Made by a program: the position numbers and the translations under genes
In this document: positions 25,052 to 33,607 of the stretch, piece by piece
Layout of the letters: every line of letters starts with the position of its first letter
Position numbering within the stretch: the first letter of the stretch is position 1
The notes under the pieces: generated by a model
Databases searched by the model: none
What the model saw: the letters and a program-made list of their open reading frames with translations, nothing else
What the model was told of the DNA's origin: nothing
Origin: CAKZQX01 sp034437035
GTDB taxonomy: Bacteria; Chloroflexota; Chloroflexia; Chloroflexales; Chloroflexaceae
NCBI GenBank assembly: GCA_034437035.1
Contig: DAOTUI010000171.1
Span: 1-64,000, forward strand
Direction of reading: 5' to 3'
DNA length: 64,000 nt

Positions 25052-27553
25052 ATGAGTGACGATGCAGTAACCATAGAACAGTTACAGGCAGAAATTGTCT
25101 ACCTCCGCACGGAGAATGCCCGGTTATACCAGCGCCTCAATACAGCCGGGTATCATAGTGATACACAGCATCAGTCCTGGTTCCACCCACAGGAACTCCC
25201 GCTGGCCGTGATCGAGTGGGATCAGGATTTCCGGGTACAGCGCTGGTCCCGGCAGGCAGAACTGTTCTTTGGCTGGAACGCCGAAGATGTGATCGGTAAA
25301 CACTGGAGCGAGTTAAACCTGGTGTATCCGGAAGATCAGCAAGCTGTTGTAGCCATTGTAAAGCGCCTGCTTGATGGGACAGCACAGTATGCCTGTATGT
25401 CTAATCGGAACCTGACCCGCAATGGCATGGTAATCCCTTGTGAATGGTATAGTGCCGCATTCTTCGATGCCGACGGACACCTGGTGTCGGCGTTCTCGCT
25501 TGTGCAGAATGTTGCCGAGCGAGTTCAGGAGGAAACGGCCCTCCGCGCAAGCCAGGCCTTTCTGCAGGAATTTCTCAACTACTCACCCGCCGTAGTCTTT
25601 GCCAAAGACCTGGAGGGGCGTTATCTGCTGGTCAACGAGCACCTGGCAGTGCTCATGCACATCCCTATCGAAGCATTCATGGGCAAAACCGATCACGAGT
25701 TGTTTTCAAGTAAGGGTGAGATAGTTACGCAAGTACGCTCCAATGACCAGCGCATTGTCATGACTGGCACAGCGATTGAGTTTGAAGAGGAAGTACCCCT
25801 TGACGATGGGCTGCATACGTATCTTTCGATAAAGTTCCCGATCTATGATCTGCATGGGCACATTATCGCTGTCGGGGGGATTGCAACCGACATTACCGAA
25901 CGCAAGCGGGCCGATGCCGCACTCCAGGCCGATCGGGCCACGCTGACGCAGCGGGTTGCGGAGCGCACATCCGAGTTAAGCCTGGCAAATGCGGAACTGG
26001 TCCGGGCCGTACGCGCCAAAGATGAGTTTCTGGCAAATATGAGCCACGAACTACGTACACCACTCAACGCCGTCCTGGGGTTATCCGAAGCGTTGCAGGA
26101 AGAAGTGTATGGTACGCTGACCGAGAAACAGCGCTTCTCGTTACAAACTATTGAGGAGAGCGGACGGCATTTACTGAACCTGATCAACGATATTCTGGAT
26201 CTGGCAAAAATTGAGGCCGGGCGTGAAGAGTTATCCCTGGCCGATGTCGCTATCGAGTCGGTCTGTCAGGCCAGTCTGCGTATGATCAAACAGGTTGCCC
26301 AGAAGAAGAACCTGCGCGTTATCGAGTCGTTCCAGATGAATGTTCCTTCGATGCAGGCTGATGAGCGCCGCCTGAAACAGATCCTGGTTAACCTGTTGAG
26401 CAACGCCGTCAAGTTTACACCGGAAGGCGGGCAGGTTGGTCTGGAGGTAACGACGAATACTGAACATAATCAGGTATACTTTACTGTGTGGGATACGGGG
26501 ATCGGCATTGCACCGGAACATCTGGAGCGCCTGTTCAAACCCTTTTCGCAGATTGATGGTGGGCTGAACCGCCGGCATGACGGCACTGGACTGGGGTTGT
26601 CATTGGTAATGCGGTTGGCAGAGATGCATGGCGGCAGTGTTGCGGTTGCGAGTGAGGTCGGCCAGGGTAGTCGCTTCACCGTTACGCTCCCCCAATTAAC
26701 ATCCGCTCTCTCCGCGATTTCCCCTGCCGCACATCCAACTCTCACTGCCCCACCTTCCGACCATGTGCCGCGCTGGGCTCTGCTTATCGAGGACTCGCTC
26801 ACTGCCGCCGATCAGATCGCCCGCTACCTGAGTAACATGGGTTTGCAGTCGGTTATTTCCACACGCGGTCTTGACGCCGTCAATCAGGCACTTGATATTA
26901 AGCCGGATATTATTCTCCTGGATATTCTGCTGATCGATATCTCGGGCTGGTCAATATTGCAAGCCCTGAAAGCCAATCCACGTACGCAACATATTCCGGT
27001 TGTGGTCATCTCGGTTATTGATGATCCGAAACAGGCCCAGGCACTCGGCGCAGCCGCCTCCCTGGTGAAACCGATCTCCCGCGCGCAACTACAGGCGGTG
27101 ATTACCACGATCTTTCCTGGACAGCCGGCGACACCATCCACCGCTCTGGTTGTTGTACCCGAAACAGCAGTTCCGGAGAACGTACCACGCATTCTGCTCA
27201 CCGATGATAATGAGACGACCATCGCGATGCTCTCGGAATACCTGCAAGTGCATGGATATCAGGTCATTGTGGCGCGGAATGGCGTAGAGGCCATCCAGCG
27301 TGCTACCGAGGCGTCCCCCGACCTGATCTTAATGGATATCCAGATGCCCCGCATAGATGGCCTGGAAGCCATTCGGCGCATCCGCGCTATGCATAGTTTA
27401 GCTGATACGCCGATTATCGCGCTGACTGCACTGGCAATGCCCGGTGATGAGGAACGCTGTCTGGAGGCCGGGGCAAATGCCTATCTGAGTAAGCCTGTGC
27501 GCCTGCGAGACGTGATCCAAATAATTGAAACATACCTCGACAGAAACCGGTAG
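25052..27553 (+). CDS. Hybrid histidine kinase: PAS-PAS-HisKA-HATPase-REC-REC
   Basis: 833 residues, no membrane helices, so a soluble sensor. An N-terminal coiled coil (1-35) is followed by PAS 1 (about 45-150, WSRQAELFFGWNAEDVIGK), PAS 2 (170-295, VFAKDLEGRYLLVNEHLA), a coiled linker, HisKA with phospho-acceptor H332 (FLANMSHELRTPLN), and HATPase (about 430-550) with N-box NLLSNAVKFTP, G1 DTGIGIA and G2 GTGLGLSL. Two receiver domains follow: REC1 (about 572-690, acceptor D624 in ILLDILL) and REC2 (712-833, acceptor D762 in ILMDIQMP, with conserved K in YLSKPVR). REC1 lacks a typical first acidic pair but keeps E575-D576. Phosphorelay to an outside histidine phosphotransfer protein is likely. 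No partner is adjacent, though single-domain receivers are encoded at 35.4-36.5 kb. Confidence 0.95.
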   Translation: MSDDAVTIEQLQAEIVYLRTENARLYQRLNTAGYHSDTQHQSWFHPQELPLAVIEWDQDFRVQRWSRQAELFFGWNAEDVIGKHWSELNLVYPEDQQAVVAIVKRLLDGTAQYACMSNRNLTRNGMVIPCEWYSAAFFDADGHLVSAFSLVQNVAERVQEETALRASQAFLQEFLNYSPAVVFAKDLEGRYLLVNEHLAVLMHIPIEAFMGKTDHELFSSKGEIVTQVRSNDQRIVMTGTAIEFEEEVPLDDGLHTYLSIKFPIYDLHGHIIAVGGIATDITERKRADAALQADRATLTQRVAERTSELSLANAELVRAVRAKDEFLANMSHELRTPLNAVLGLSEALQEEVYGTLTEKQRFSLQTIEESGRHLLNLINDILDLAKIEAGREELSLADVAIESVCQASLRMIKQVAQKKNLRVIESFQMNVPSMQADERRLKQILVNLLSNAVKFTPEGGQVGLEVTTNTEHNQVYFTVWDTGIGIAPEHLERLFKPFSQIDGGLNRRHDGTGLGLSLVMRLAEMHGGSVAVASEVGQGSRFTVTLPQLTSALSAISPAAHPTLTAPPSDHVPRWALLIEDSLTAADQIARYLSNMGLQSVISTRGLDAVNQALDIKPDIILLDILLIDISGWSILQALKANPRTQHIPVVVISVIDDPKQAQALGAAASLVKPISRAQLQAVITTIFPGQPATPSTALVVVPETAVPENVPRILLTDDNETTIAMLSEYLQVHGYQVIVARNGVEAIQRATEASPDLILMDIQMPRIDGLEAIRRIRAMHSLADTPIIALTALAMPGDEERCLEAGANAYLSKPVRLRDVIQIIETYLDRNR

Positions 27554-27610
27554 TGCAACCTGGGTACCGGGCCACTCCTATCGTCTCTCCGTTGCGGTAA
27601 GTGTACTATA

Positions 27611-28261
27611 CTATGGACGCCCAATGATCTTCGCCCAGGCTGCTTCGATCTGGGCGCGGGTCTCGTCCTGGGTGCCGCTGTTGTCAATCACTACGTCGGC
27701 ATGGGCCAGACGGCTGGATTGAGGCGGTTGCGCGGCAACCCGTTGGCGGGCCTCGGTTTCGTGCATGCCACGGGTCTGCATCAGGCGCTTGACCTGCTGT
27801 TCCTCGGTGCAGGTGACAACCCAGATTGCATCGCACTGCTCGGCCCAGGTTGACTCAAGCAGTTTGATGGCGTCGATCACCGCAACCGGACGATCCAGGG
27901 GCTGCTCGCGGCTGCCATGCCCACTTCCGTGCGCAACCTGCTCCAGCCACTCGCCGATCTCGGTACGCACAGCCGGATGGACGATCTTCTCCAACTGTTG
28001 CAGCGCGGTTTTATCACGAAAGACGCGATCACCCAGTTTGCGTCGATCGATAGGACCACCCGGGCGGGTGAGAATATCATTGCCAAATGCAGCGACGATC
28101 TGCTTGTAGACTGGTTTGCCCGGTTGCTGTACCCGGTGCGTCACCCGGTCAGCATCAATCGTGCGGGCTCCCAGCGCAGAGAGAATCGCCAGCACGGTAC
28201 TCTTTCCACAGGCAATGCCACCCGTCAGGCCAATCAGATAGAGGTCAGGATGTTGTTTCAC
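27611..28261 (-). CDS. coaE: Dephospho-CoA kinase
   Basis: 216 residues from GTG 28261, which has AGGAGG about 7 nt upstream; the frame extends to 28291 but lacks such a site. It phosphorylates dephospho-CoA, the last step of coenzyme A synthesis. The P-loop is GLTGGIACGKST (residues 11-22), followed by the family blocks GARTIDADRVTH, DILTRPGGPIDRRKLGDRVF and the lid region EEQQVKRLMQTRG. It starts 40 bp after the amidohydrolase-CYTH stop on the same strand and is probably co-transcribed. Confidence 0.95.
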   Translation of the reverse strand: MKQHPDLYLIGLTGGIACGKSTVLAILSALGARTIDADRVTHRVQQPGKPVYKQIVAAFGNDILTRPGGPIDRRKLGDRVFRDKTALQQLEKIVHPAVRTEIGEWLEQVAHGSGHGSREQPLDRPVAVIDAIKLLESTWAEQCDAIWVVTCTEEQQVKRLMQTRGMHETEARQRVAAQPPQSSRLAHADVVIDNSGTQDETRAQIEAAWAKIIGRP

Positions 28262-28300
28262 TGAGCGACTCCTCCTGCGCAGTGCGCACATAATGACGCA

Positions 28301-30277
28301 TTATCCCATCTCGATATATTCCTGCTTGACCAGCGTGCCCGCATCCAGGCCGCAGAGGGCCAGCAGATCGCCGATGATGCGGGCGCGCTCATCAGCATCT
28401 TTGCGGCTCCAGGTGCGACTTTTGATCTCCAGATAGGGACCGGGATTGCGGTTGCCCCCCAGCGTATCCAGGTTGAGCGCAAAGTCTTCACCTTTGTACA
28501 CAATCCGCCAGCGCCGGCGGCGTTTCTCGATATCGATTACGGTATCAGGCTGGAAATACTCACGGTAGAAACGGAGCGAGTGGTCCGCCTGCGCCGTGTA
28601 GCGCGCCCGCGAGAGTAGAATGGCCGAGGCATACTCATTCCGTAGCGTCTCAAATACCAGCGTGATGGTATATTTTGGCTCCAGCCGCGCGCCGGGATCG
28701 AGCCGGTGATCTTCGCGGATGCGGATACGCTCACGTTCGCCATTGTGAAAGAGAAAGTAGGTATCGTACTGTGCCCGCTCACTGGCCTTGGTGACGGTGA
28801 TGTCGGGATGGTCCAGCAGTTGCGCCACTCGCTCTGCACCACTCGCGCCAACATGGGCCTTGACCTGAACCTCGAATATCTCGGCCTGCGCCACGCCACC
28901 GATTGCCAGAATCTTATCGAGCAGATTTGCCTCGCGGCTCGCCAGAAAATGATTGATCCGGTCGGCGATGACCTGCGCCTGCTGCAACACCTCTGCCTCG
29001 TCCAGGGTGAGCAGCGCGCGGTCACGCAGGAGGAAGCGCCCATCAACCAGGACATCGCGGACATCGGCGGCGCGGGCACTGTAGACCAGGTGCGAGTAGA
29101 TCGCGTCGGGGCTGTAGGTGTAGCGGGGTCCGCTATGCAGTTTGCCCAACTCCACAACCGTAACATCGGCGCGCTTCCCCGGCACCAGCGAGCCAACCAG
29201 CGTATCCAGGTGAACCGCCTGCGCGCCCCGGCTGGTTGCCAGCGCCAGTGCTTCACGGGCCGGCATGGCCGTCGGGTCGCCTGTTACACCCTTGGGCAGC
29301 AGGGCCGCCAGATGCATCTCAACAAACATATCCTGATCGTCGTTACTGGCAGGGCCATCGGTGCCGATACCGGTCGCCACGCCGGCGGCAAGCAGGCGCT
29401 GGTAGGGGGCAATGCCGCTGGCAAGCTTGAGATTGCTGCTGGGGCAGGGCACCGCGCCAACCCCGCGATCACGCAGGAGGACAATATCCTCCTCGGTGGC
29501 ATGCACACAGTGGGCCGCGATACAGGGCACCGCAAATGCGCCTAACTTCTCCACATAGCCGATGGGCGTAGCCGCCCGTTCCGCGCGGATCTGCTGGACT
29601 TCGCGGGCAGTTTCGGCGAGGTGCGTCACCAGAGGCACATCAAAGCGGCGGCAGAGCGCGGCGGCCTCGCGGTAGATCTCATCGGTGCAGGTGTAGGGCG
29701 CATGCGGCGCGATGGTCGGGATGATGCGCTCGTGCCGGTGCCATTCGGCGATAAAGTGGCGGGCCCGCTCCAGCCCTTCATCATAGGAGGCGGCATCAGG
29801 CGTCGGCAGGCGCATCACGGTTTGCCCGCAGATGGCGCGAATGCCCACCTCGGCGGCGGCGCGGGCAACCTGCTCCTCAAAATAGTACATATCGACAAAG
29901 GTGGTGACACCGCCGCGCAGCAGTTCAGCGCAGGCCAGTCGTGTGCCCACATAGCTAAACTCTGGAGTAACAAACTGGCTCTCGACCGGAAACATATAGC
30001 CAAACAGCCAGACATCAAGCTGCTGGTCGGCAACCAGACCGCGCAGCAGGGTCATCGGCACATGGGCATGTGCATTGATCAGACCGGGGATGATGGCGCA
30101 TCCACGACAGTCGCGCACTTCGTCCGGAGTAAACTGATCTTGCAGTGTCGCCGTCGGCCCAACTGCGATGATATCGTGTCCCCGGACGGCGACTGCGCCA
30201 TCCGGATAGATGGTTCCCTGTGGGTCCATCGTAACTACCGTGCCACCGACGAGCAGCAGGTCAACCGCTTCTGCCAT
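28301..30277 (-). CDS. Amidohydrolase-CYTH domain fusion
   Basis: 658 residues. Residues 1-455 are an amidohydrolase of the S-adenosylhomocysteine/chlorohydrolase deaminase group: metal ligands in NAHAHVPMT, APHAPYTCT, THLAET and GTDGPASND, all in normal order, so an aminohydrolase acting on a purine-like or methylthioadenosine-type substrate is expected. Residues about 460-658 form a CYTH-like domain: EVQVKAHV at its start, DTYFLF, then RIRIREDH, and YLEIKSRTWSR near the end, giving the alternating charged strands of the triphosphate tunnel fold (adenylate cyclase IV/thiamine triphosphatase). Both parts appear intact. The start at 30277 has AAGGAG upstream; longer starts lack one. The combination suggests coupling of nucleotide/thiamine triphosphate chemistry with deamination, which is inference. 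Confidence 0.85.
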   Translation of the reverse strand: MAEAVDLLLVGGTVVTMDPQGTIYPDGAVAVRGHDIIAVGPTATLQDQFTPDEVRDCRGCAIIPGLINAHAHVPMTLLRGLVADQQLDVWLFGYMFPVESQFVTPEFSYVGTRLACAELLRGGVTTFVDMYYFEEQVARAAAEVGIRAICGQTVMRLPTPDAASYDEGLERARHFIAEWHRHERIIPTIAPHAPYTCTDEIYREAAALCRRFDVPLVTHLAETAREVQQIRAERAATPIGYVEKLGAFAVPCIAAHCVHATEEDIVLLRDRGVGAVPCPSSNLKLASGIAPYQRLLAAGVATGIGTDGPASNDDQDMFVEMHLAALLPKGVTGDPTAMPAREALALATSRGAQAVHLDTLVGSLVPGKRADVTVVELGKLHSGPRYTYSPDAIYSHLVYSARAADVRDVLVDGRFLLRDRALLTLDEAEVLQQAQVIADRINHFLASREANLLDKILAIGGVAQAEIFEVQVKAHVGASGAERVAQLLDHPDITVTKASERAQYDTYFLFHNGERERIRIREDHRLDPGARLEPKYTITLVFETLRNEYASAILLSRARYTAQADHSLRFYREYFQPDTVIDIEKRRRRWRIVYKGEDFALNLDTLGGNRNPGPYLEIKSRTWSRKDADERARIIGDLLALCGLDAGTLVKQEYIEMG

Positions 30278-30425
30278 AGTCTCCTTCCTCCACTTCACGT
30301 CGCCGGGAATGTCGGGGCGCCGGCCGTCGCCCATGGCGCGCAGAACGTTGGTCTTATTCTACCAGATGCTATGACCGGATGCCGGGATGTTGGGTACGGA
30401 AACTGTCCTGCATGCGCGCAACCCC

Positions 30426-30443
30426 TGGTATAATAAAACCAGT
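30426..30443 (+). promoter_or_regulatory. -10 element within a small dyad, before the molybdo-enzyme gene
   Basis: TATAAT (30429-30434) lies inside the inverted repeat CTGGT-ataataaa-ACCAG. The start would be near 30441, about 40 nt before the gene. The -35 region is weak. The dyad may be an operator. Confidence 0.5.
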
Positions 30444-30480
30444 ACCCAGAGTCCGGCAACAATCAAGCAAGGAGATGAGT

Positions 30481-31095
30481 ATGTTTGATACCTTCAAACA
30501 GCGGTTTGACCGTACACCTGAGGGCCAGGAACACCGCGTGCCCCCGGGTCAGTATGTCACCGAGAAGTTCCCGGTTTTGCACTACGGTAATGTGCCCCAG
30601 TATGAAAATGTCGAGCAGACATGGGATCTGCGGGTCTGGGGCGAAACTGAGGAGTCTTTCCGCTTTTCGTTTGCGGCGTTTCGGGCGCTGCCGACGGTCA
30701 GCGTCACGATGGATATTCACTGTGTGACCCGCTGGAGTAAGCTGGATACCACCTGGGAGGGTGTGCAGTTCCGCGAGTTTCTCAAGCATATCCCGGCCCT
30801 GAAGCCGGAGGCGCAGTTTGTGATCGCGCATGCGGAGCAGGGTTTTACCGCCAATGTGCCGCTGGAAATGCTTATGGATGATGAGGCGCTGCTGGCCTAC
30901 AAGTACGAGGGGCAGGAACTCGACCCGGAGCATGGCTACCCGCTGCGGCTGATCGTGCCCAAAAAGTATTTCTGGAAGAGCGCCAAGTGGCTGCGTGGCC
31001 TGGAGTTTCTCTCCGAGGATAAACGTGGTTTCTGGGAGCGCTACGGCTACAACAACCACGCCGATCCCTGGAAAGAGGAGCGTTACGCGGAGTAG
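30481..31095 (+). CDS. Small sulfite-oxidase-like molybdopterin enzyme
   Basis: 204 residues, related to the MsrP/YedY and sulfite oxidase family Mo-binding domain. DIHCVTRWSKLD carries the likely cysteine ligand of molybdenum; WEGVQFREFL, HAEQGFTANVPLEM and GYPLRLIVPKKYFWKSAKWL are typical cofactor-binding segments, the last ending in LRGLEF. Unlike MsrP it has no twin-arginine signal peptide, so it appears cytoplasmic, and it has no heme partner nearby. The start at 30481 has AAGGAG 9 nt upstream; the ATG six bases earlier is too close to that site. Convergent with trmD across a telomere-like repeat. Substrate unknown. Confidence 0.82.
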   Translation: MFDTFKQRFDRTPEGQEHRVPPGQYVTEKFPVLHYGNVPQYENVEQTWDLRVWGETEESFRFSFAAFRALPTVSVTMDIHCVTRWSKLDTTWEGVQFREFLKHIPALKPEAQFVIAHAEQGFTANVPLEMLMDDEALLAYKYEGQELDPEHGYPLRLIVPKKYFWKSAKWLRGLEFLSEDKRGFWERYGYNNHADPWKEERYAE

Positions 31096-31206
31096 GGGGT
31101 AACGGTTAGGGGGTAACGGTTAGGGGGTAACGGTTGGTTATCTAATCTTTCTAACCCGTAACCCATACTTCTTAACCCGTAACCCCTAACCCGTAACCCC
31201 TAACCC
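31096..31206. repeat. Telomere-like inverted tandem repeat (TAGGGGGTAACGGT)
   Basis: Three tandem AGGGGGTAACGGTT units are followed, after ~20 bp, by four complementary units of the type AACCCGTAACCCCT. The whole can fold into a long hairpin between two converging genes and may act as a bidirectional terminator. A related block is at 53205. Confidence 0.85.
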
Positions 31207-31962
31207 CTAATCAGGAGTCCAGCCCAGGTCGGCGAGGAAAGCCAGATCGGCCGGGGTTAGCAGTCCCTGGGCAGCAGTGCGGGCCAGCAGATCGGGGCGG
31301 CGCTCCAGGGTACGGTGCAGGCGCTGCCGGCGGCGCCAGGCGGCAACCTCGCCATGGTGCCCGGAGAGCAGCACCGACGGCACCGGCTGTTCTTCCCAGA
31401 CCGCCGGGCGGGTGTAGTGCGGGTATTCCAGCAGACCATCGCTGTGGCTCTCCTCAGTGATGGATGCGGCGTCGAGTACGCCGGGCACCAGTCGTGCTAC
31501 CGCGTCTACCAGCACCATCGCCGCCAGTTCCCCGCCTGTCAGCACATAGTCGCCAATACTGATCTCCCGGTGGATCAGCGTGGTCCGTATCCGCTCATCA
31601 ATGCCCTCGTAGTGCCCGCACACCAGCACCAGCCGCTCCTGTTGCGCCAACTCCTCGGCCATGGCCTGGGTAAACAGTTCACCATCAGGACTGAGCAGGA
31701 TCACCTGCGGCACGGGAGCATCCGGGCCTGGATTGGCGATCACGGCGCGAATGGCCGCTGCCAGCGGCACGGCTTTCATCACCATACCGGCCCCGCCGCC
31801 GTAGGGCGAATCATCGGCGGTGCGATGCCGGTCGGTCGCATAGTCGCGGATATTGTGCAGGTGAATGGTAATCCGGCCGGCCTGCTGTGCCCGCTTGAGA
31901 ATGCTCTCGGTTAGCGGCCCCGTAAACATATCGGGGAAAAGCGTTAGAATATCGAATTGCAT
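31207..31962 (-). CDS. trmD: tRNA (guanine-37-N1)-methyltransferase
   Basis: 251 residues. TrmD methylates G37 next to the anticodon and prevents frameshifting; SPOUT fold with trefoil knot. The signatures DILTLFPDMF at the N-terminus, DSPYGGGAGMVMK, LVCGHYEGIDERI and EISIGDYVLTGGELAA (knot and SAM site) and the downstream DAASITEESHSDGLLEYPHYTRP are intact. The start at 31962 lies 11 bp after the stop of the upstream alpha/beta hydrolase gene; its own ribosome site is poor, so it is probably translated from the same message. In many bacteria trmD follows rpsP and rimM, which are not adjacent here. Confidence 0.97.
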   Translation of the reverse strand: MQFDILTLFPDMFTGPLTESILKRAQQAGRITIHLHNIRDYATDRHRTADDSPYGGGAGMVMKAVPLAAAIRAVIANPGPDAPVPQVILLSPDGELFTQAMAEELAQQERLVLVCGHYEGIDERIRTTLIHREISIGDYVLTGGELAAMVLVDAVARLVPGVLDAASITEESHSDGLLEYPHYTRPAVWEEQPVPSVLLSGHHGEVAAWRRRQRLHRTLERRPDLLARTAAQGLLTPADLAFLADLGWTPD

Positions 31963-31973
31963 TTCAACTGTGC

Positions 31974-32879
31974 TTAAATACTGAGCAAATATTGATCGAA
32001 AAACTCGACGACACGACGCACATAGGCGCGACGGTCGGTAAAATACGCCCCACAATGTTCAGCATGTTCATCAATCCAGAGTTCTTTCGGCTGGTGCGCC
32101 GCTGCGAAGAGCTGCCGGGCATGCGCTACAGGAATAAGACTATCGTTCGCGCCGTGGACAATGAGCACCGGTCGGGGAGCCAGTTTGCCAATCGCAGCGA
32201 TCGGGCGAATGTCGCTGAGGCGATAACCATAGCGCTGTTGGATCAGCGCCTCGGTCAGCGTCACCAGTGGAGCGATGGGGACATGCAGCATATGCCGCAT
32301 CCGGTCAGCCGTGACATCGCGGGCGTTGGTAAACGAACTATCGGCAACAATCGCCTGAATCGTGGGGTCACGGGCAGCGACCAGCAGCGCCACCGCTGCA
32401 CCCATCGAGAAGCCTACCAGTCCGATGCGCGCCCCGGCGATCCGCTTGCGCACATAGTCACCGGCCGTCAGCAGATCATCCACTTCACAGTGTGCCAACG
32501 TGTTCGGCCAGGGATCGGAGGTGCCGCGCCCCCGGAAATCAAACAGCAGCACATTATGTCCCGCGCGCCAGATCCCGGTGCCAATCCCCAGCAGATCATG
32601 TTTGGCGCTGATATGCCCATGGCAGCAGATAACCACGCTCCGGGTTTCGGGACACGGCAGCCACCAGCCGCGTAAACAGAGCCCGTCGGGGGTGTGCAGA
32701 GTGACATCCTCGTAGGGTACATCCAGTTCCCACGGCGTAAACGTATAGTCATCAAGATAGGTCCGGCGTGGGCGGGGGTTAAGCTGATTGCCGGCATACC
32801 AGGCCAGGCCCAGCATCCCGCCGACTGTGCCGGCCGCAGTGCTCAACAGCAGCGGCAACGAAGCAGAGCGGTTTCGCAT
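31974..32879 (-). CDS. Membrane-anchored alpha/beta hydrolase
   Basis: 301 residues. A hydrophobic N-terminal segment (LPLLLSTAAGTVGGMLGLAW, about 8-28) should anchor it or export it. The hydrolase body has the oxyanion CCHGH at about residue 88, the nucleophile elbow GFSMGAA, the acid in VHGANDSLIP and the final histidine in EHCGAYF. This matches the group annotated as alpha/beta hydrolases of the YqkD/FrsA type, with unknown substrate. The start at 32879 is supported by GAGAGA upstream. It is 11 bp from trmD and likely in one operon. Upstream 32880-33607 hold only hairpin repeats. Confidence 0.82.
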   Translation of the reverse strand: MRNRSASLPLLLSTAAGTVGGMLGLAWYAGNQLNPRPRRTYLDDYTFTPWELDVPYEDVTLHTPDGLCLRGWWLPCPETRSVVICCHGHISAKHDLLGIGTGIWRAGHNVLLFDFRGRGTSDPWPNTLAHCEVDDLLTAGDYVRKRIAGARIGLVGFSMGAAVALLVAARDPTIQAIVADSSFTNARDVTADRMRHMLHVPIAPLVTLTEALIQQRYGYRLSDIRPIAAIGKLAPRPVLIVHGANDSLIPVAHARQLFAAAHQPKELWIDEHAEHCGAYFTDRRAYVRRVVEFFDQYLLSI

Positions 32880-32967
32880 CACGTTTATCTCTCTAGCCGG
32901 TATGCAGTTTGCATACTGACCATAGGGTTGCAGAGGGTCGATATGCGCATATCGACTCATCTCATAT

Positions 32968-33170
32968 TACACGACTTACGCGGTGGGCGTTCAAATCAGG
33001 CATTTGCCTCTATGAACAGCCCGATGCGCCTGCGGCAGCATGGTACTCTTTTTTCTTTTTCACAAAAAATTTGCACTCCGTGCAAATTTTTTGTGAAAAA
33101 GCCTGGAATCTTCCGCCCTGCCGGAGGCGAAATTTCCTTTTGGGTGAGCAACCGCGTAACTCGTGTCATA
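32968..33170 (+). repeat. Nested hairpin element H8
   Basis: Full copy in plus orientation with a 21-bp perfect central stem (33056-33100, tip TTTGCAC/GTGCAAA, triloop TCC). The right arm is close to that of H2 (TTCCTTTTGGGTGAGCAACC). It abuts H9 in a palindromic junction, GTAACTCGTGTCATATGACA followed by CGAGTTAC. Confidence 0.9.
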
Positions 33171-33403
33171 TGACACGAGTTACGCGGTGGGTACACAAAC
33201 TGGGCATTTGCCCAGGTGGAAGCCCGATGCGCCTGCGGCAGCATGGTACATGGTTTCTTCCGCCCTGCTGGAGGCGATATCCACTGCCGAACGCGGGATC
33301 ACCTGATCCATGTCAGCATTGGCCGTTTCGCGGTTTTCGCTCATTTCATGTTATTCGTGGTCCAAACTCCCACCGCGTACGTCGGGTCACGTTACACGAG
33401 TTA
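33169..33403 (+). repeat. Nested hairpin element H9 without central stem
   Basis: Both outer arms and both middle arms are present, but the central 45-bp stem is precisely missing (GGCAGCATGGTACATGG runs straight into TTTCTTCCGCCCTGC). Its right arm has the ~100-bp extension with GTTTCGCGGTTTTCGCTCAT, also seen in H14 and H16. Confidence 0.85.
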
Positions 33404-33475
33404 TGATGTTCCACGAGTTCATGCTCATCAATCCAGCGCGCCTGAATCGTAGCATGCTTTGCCTGTCGGCACAAC

Positions 33476-33590
33476 TTTACAGAATTTACGCGGTAGGGGA
33501 CAATCAAACCAGCCGTTTAATGACCGCGCCGCGTTGTCTCAGGCGAAATGCACCTGCTCGTGGAGGATCGCGTAATTTGTGACGTTTAGC
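33476..33590 (+). repeat. Short degenerate hairpin element H18
   Basis: Outer arms AGAATTTACGCGGTAG and GATCGCGTAATTTGTGA enclose ~85 bp in which only traces of the middle arm (CTCAGGCGAAATGC) remain. It ends just upstream of the methyltransferase gene at 33608. Confidence 0.5.
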
Positions 33591-33607
33591 ACGTTGAGGA
33601 ATACATT

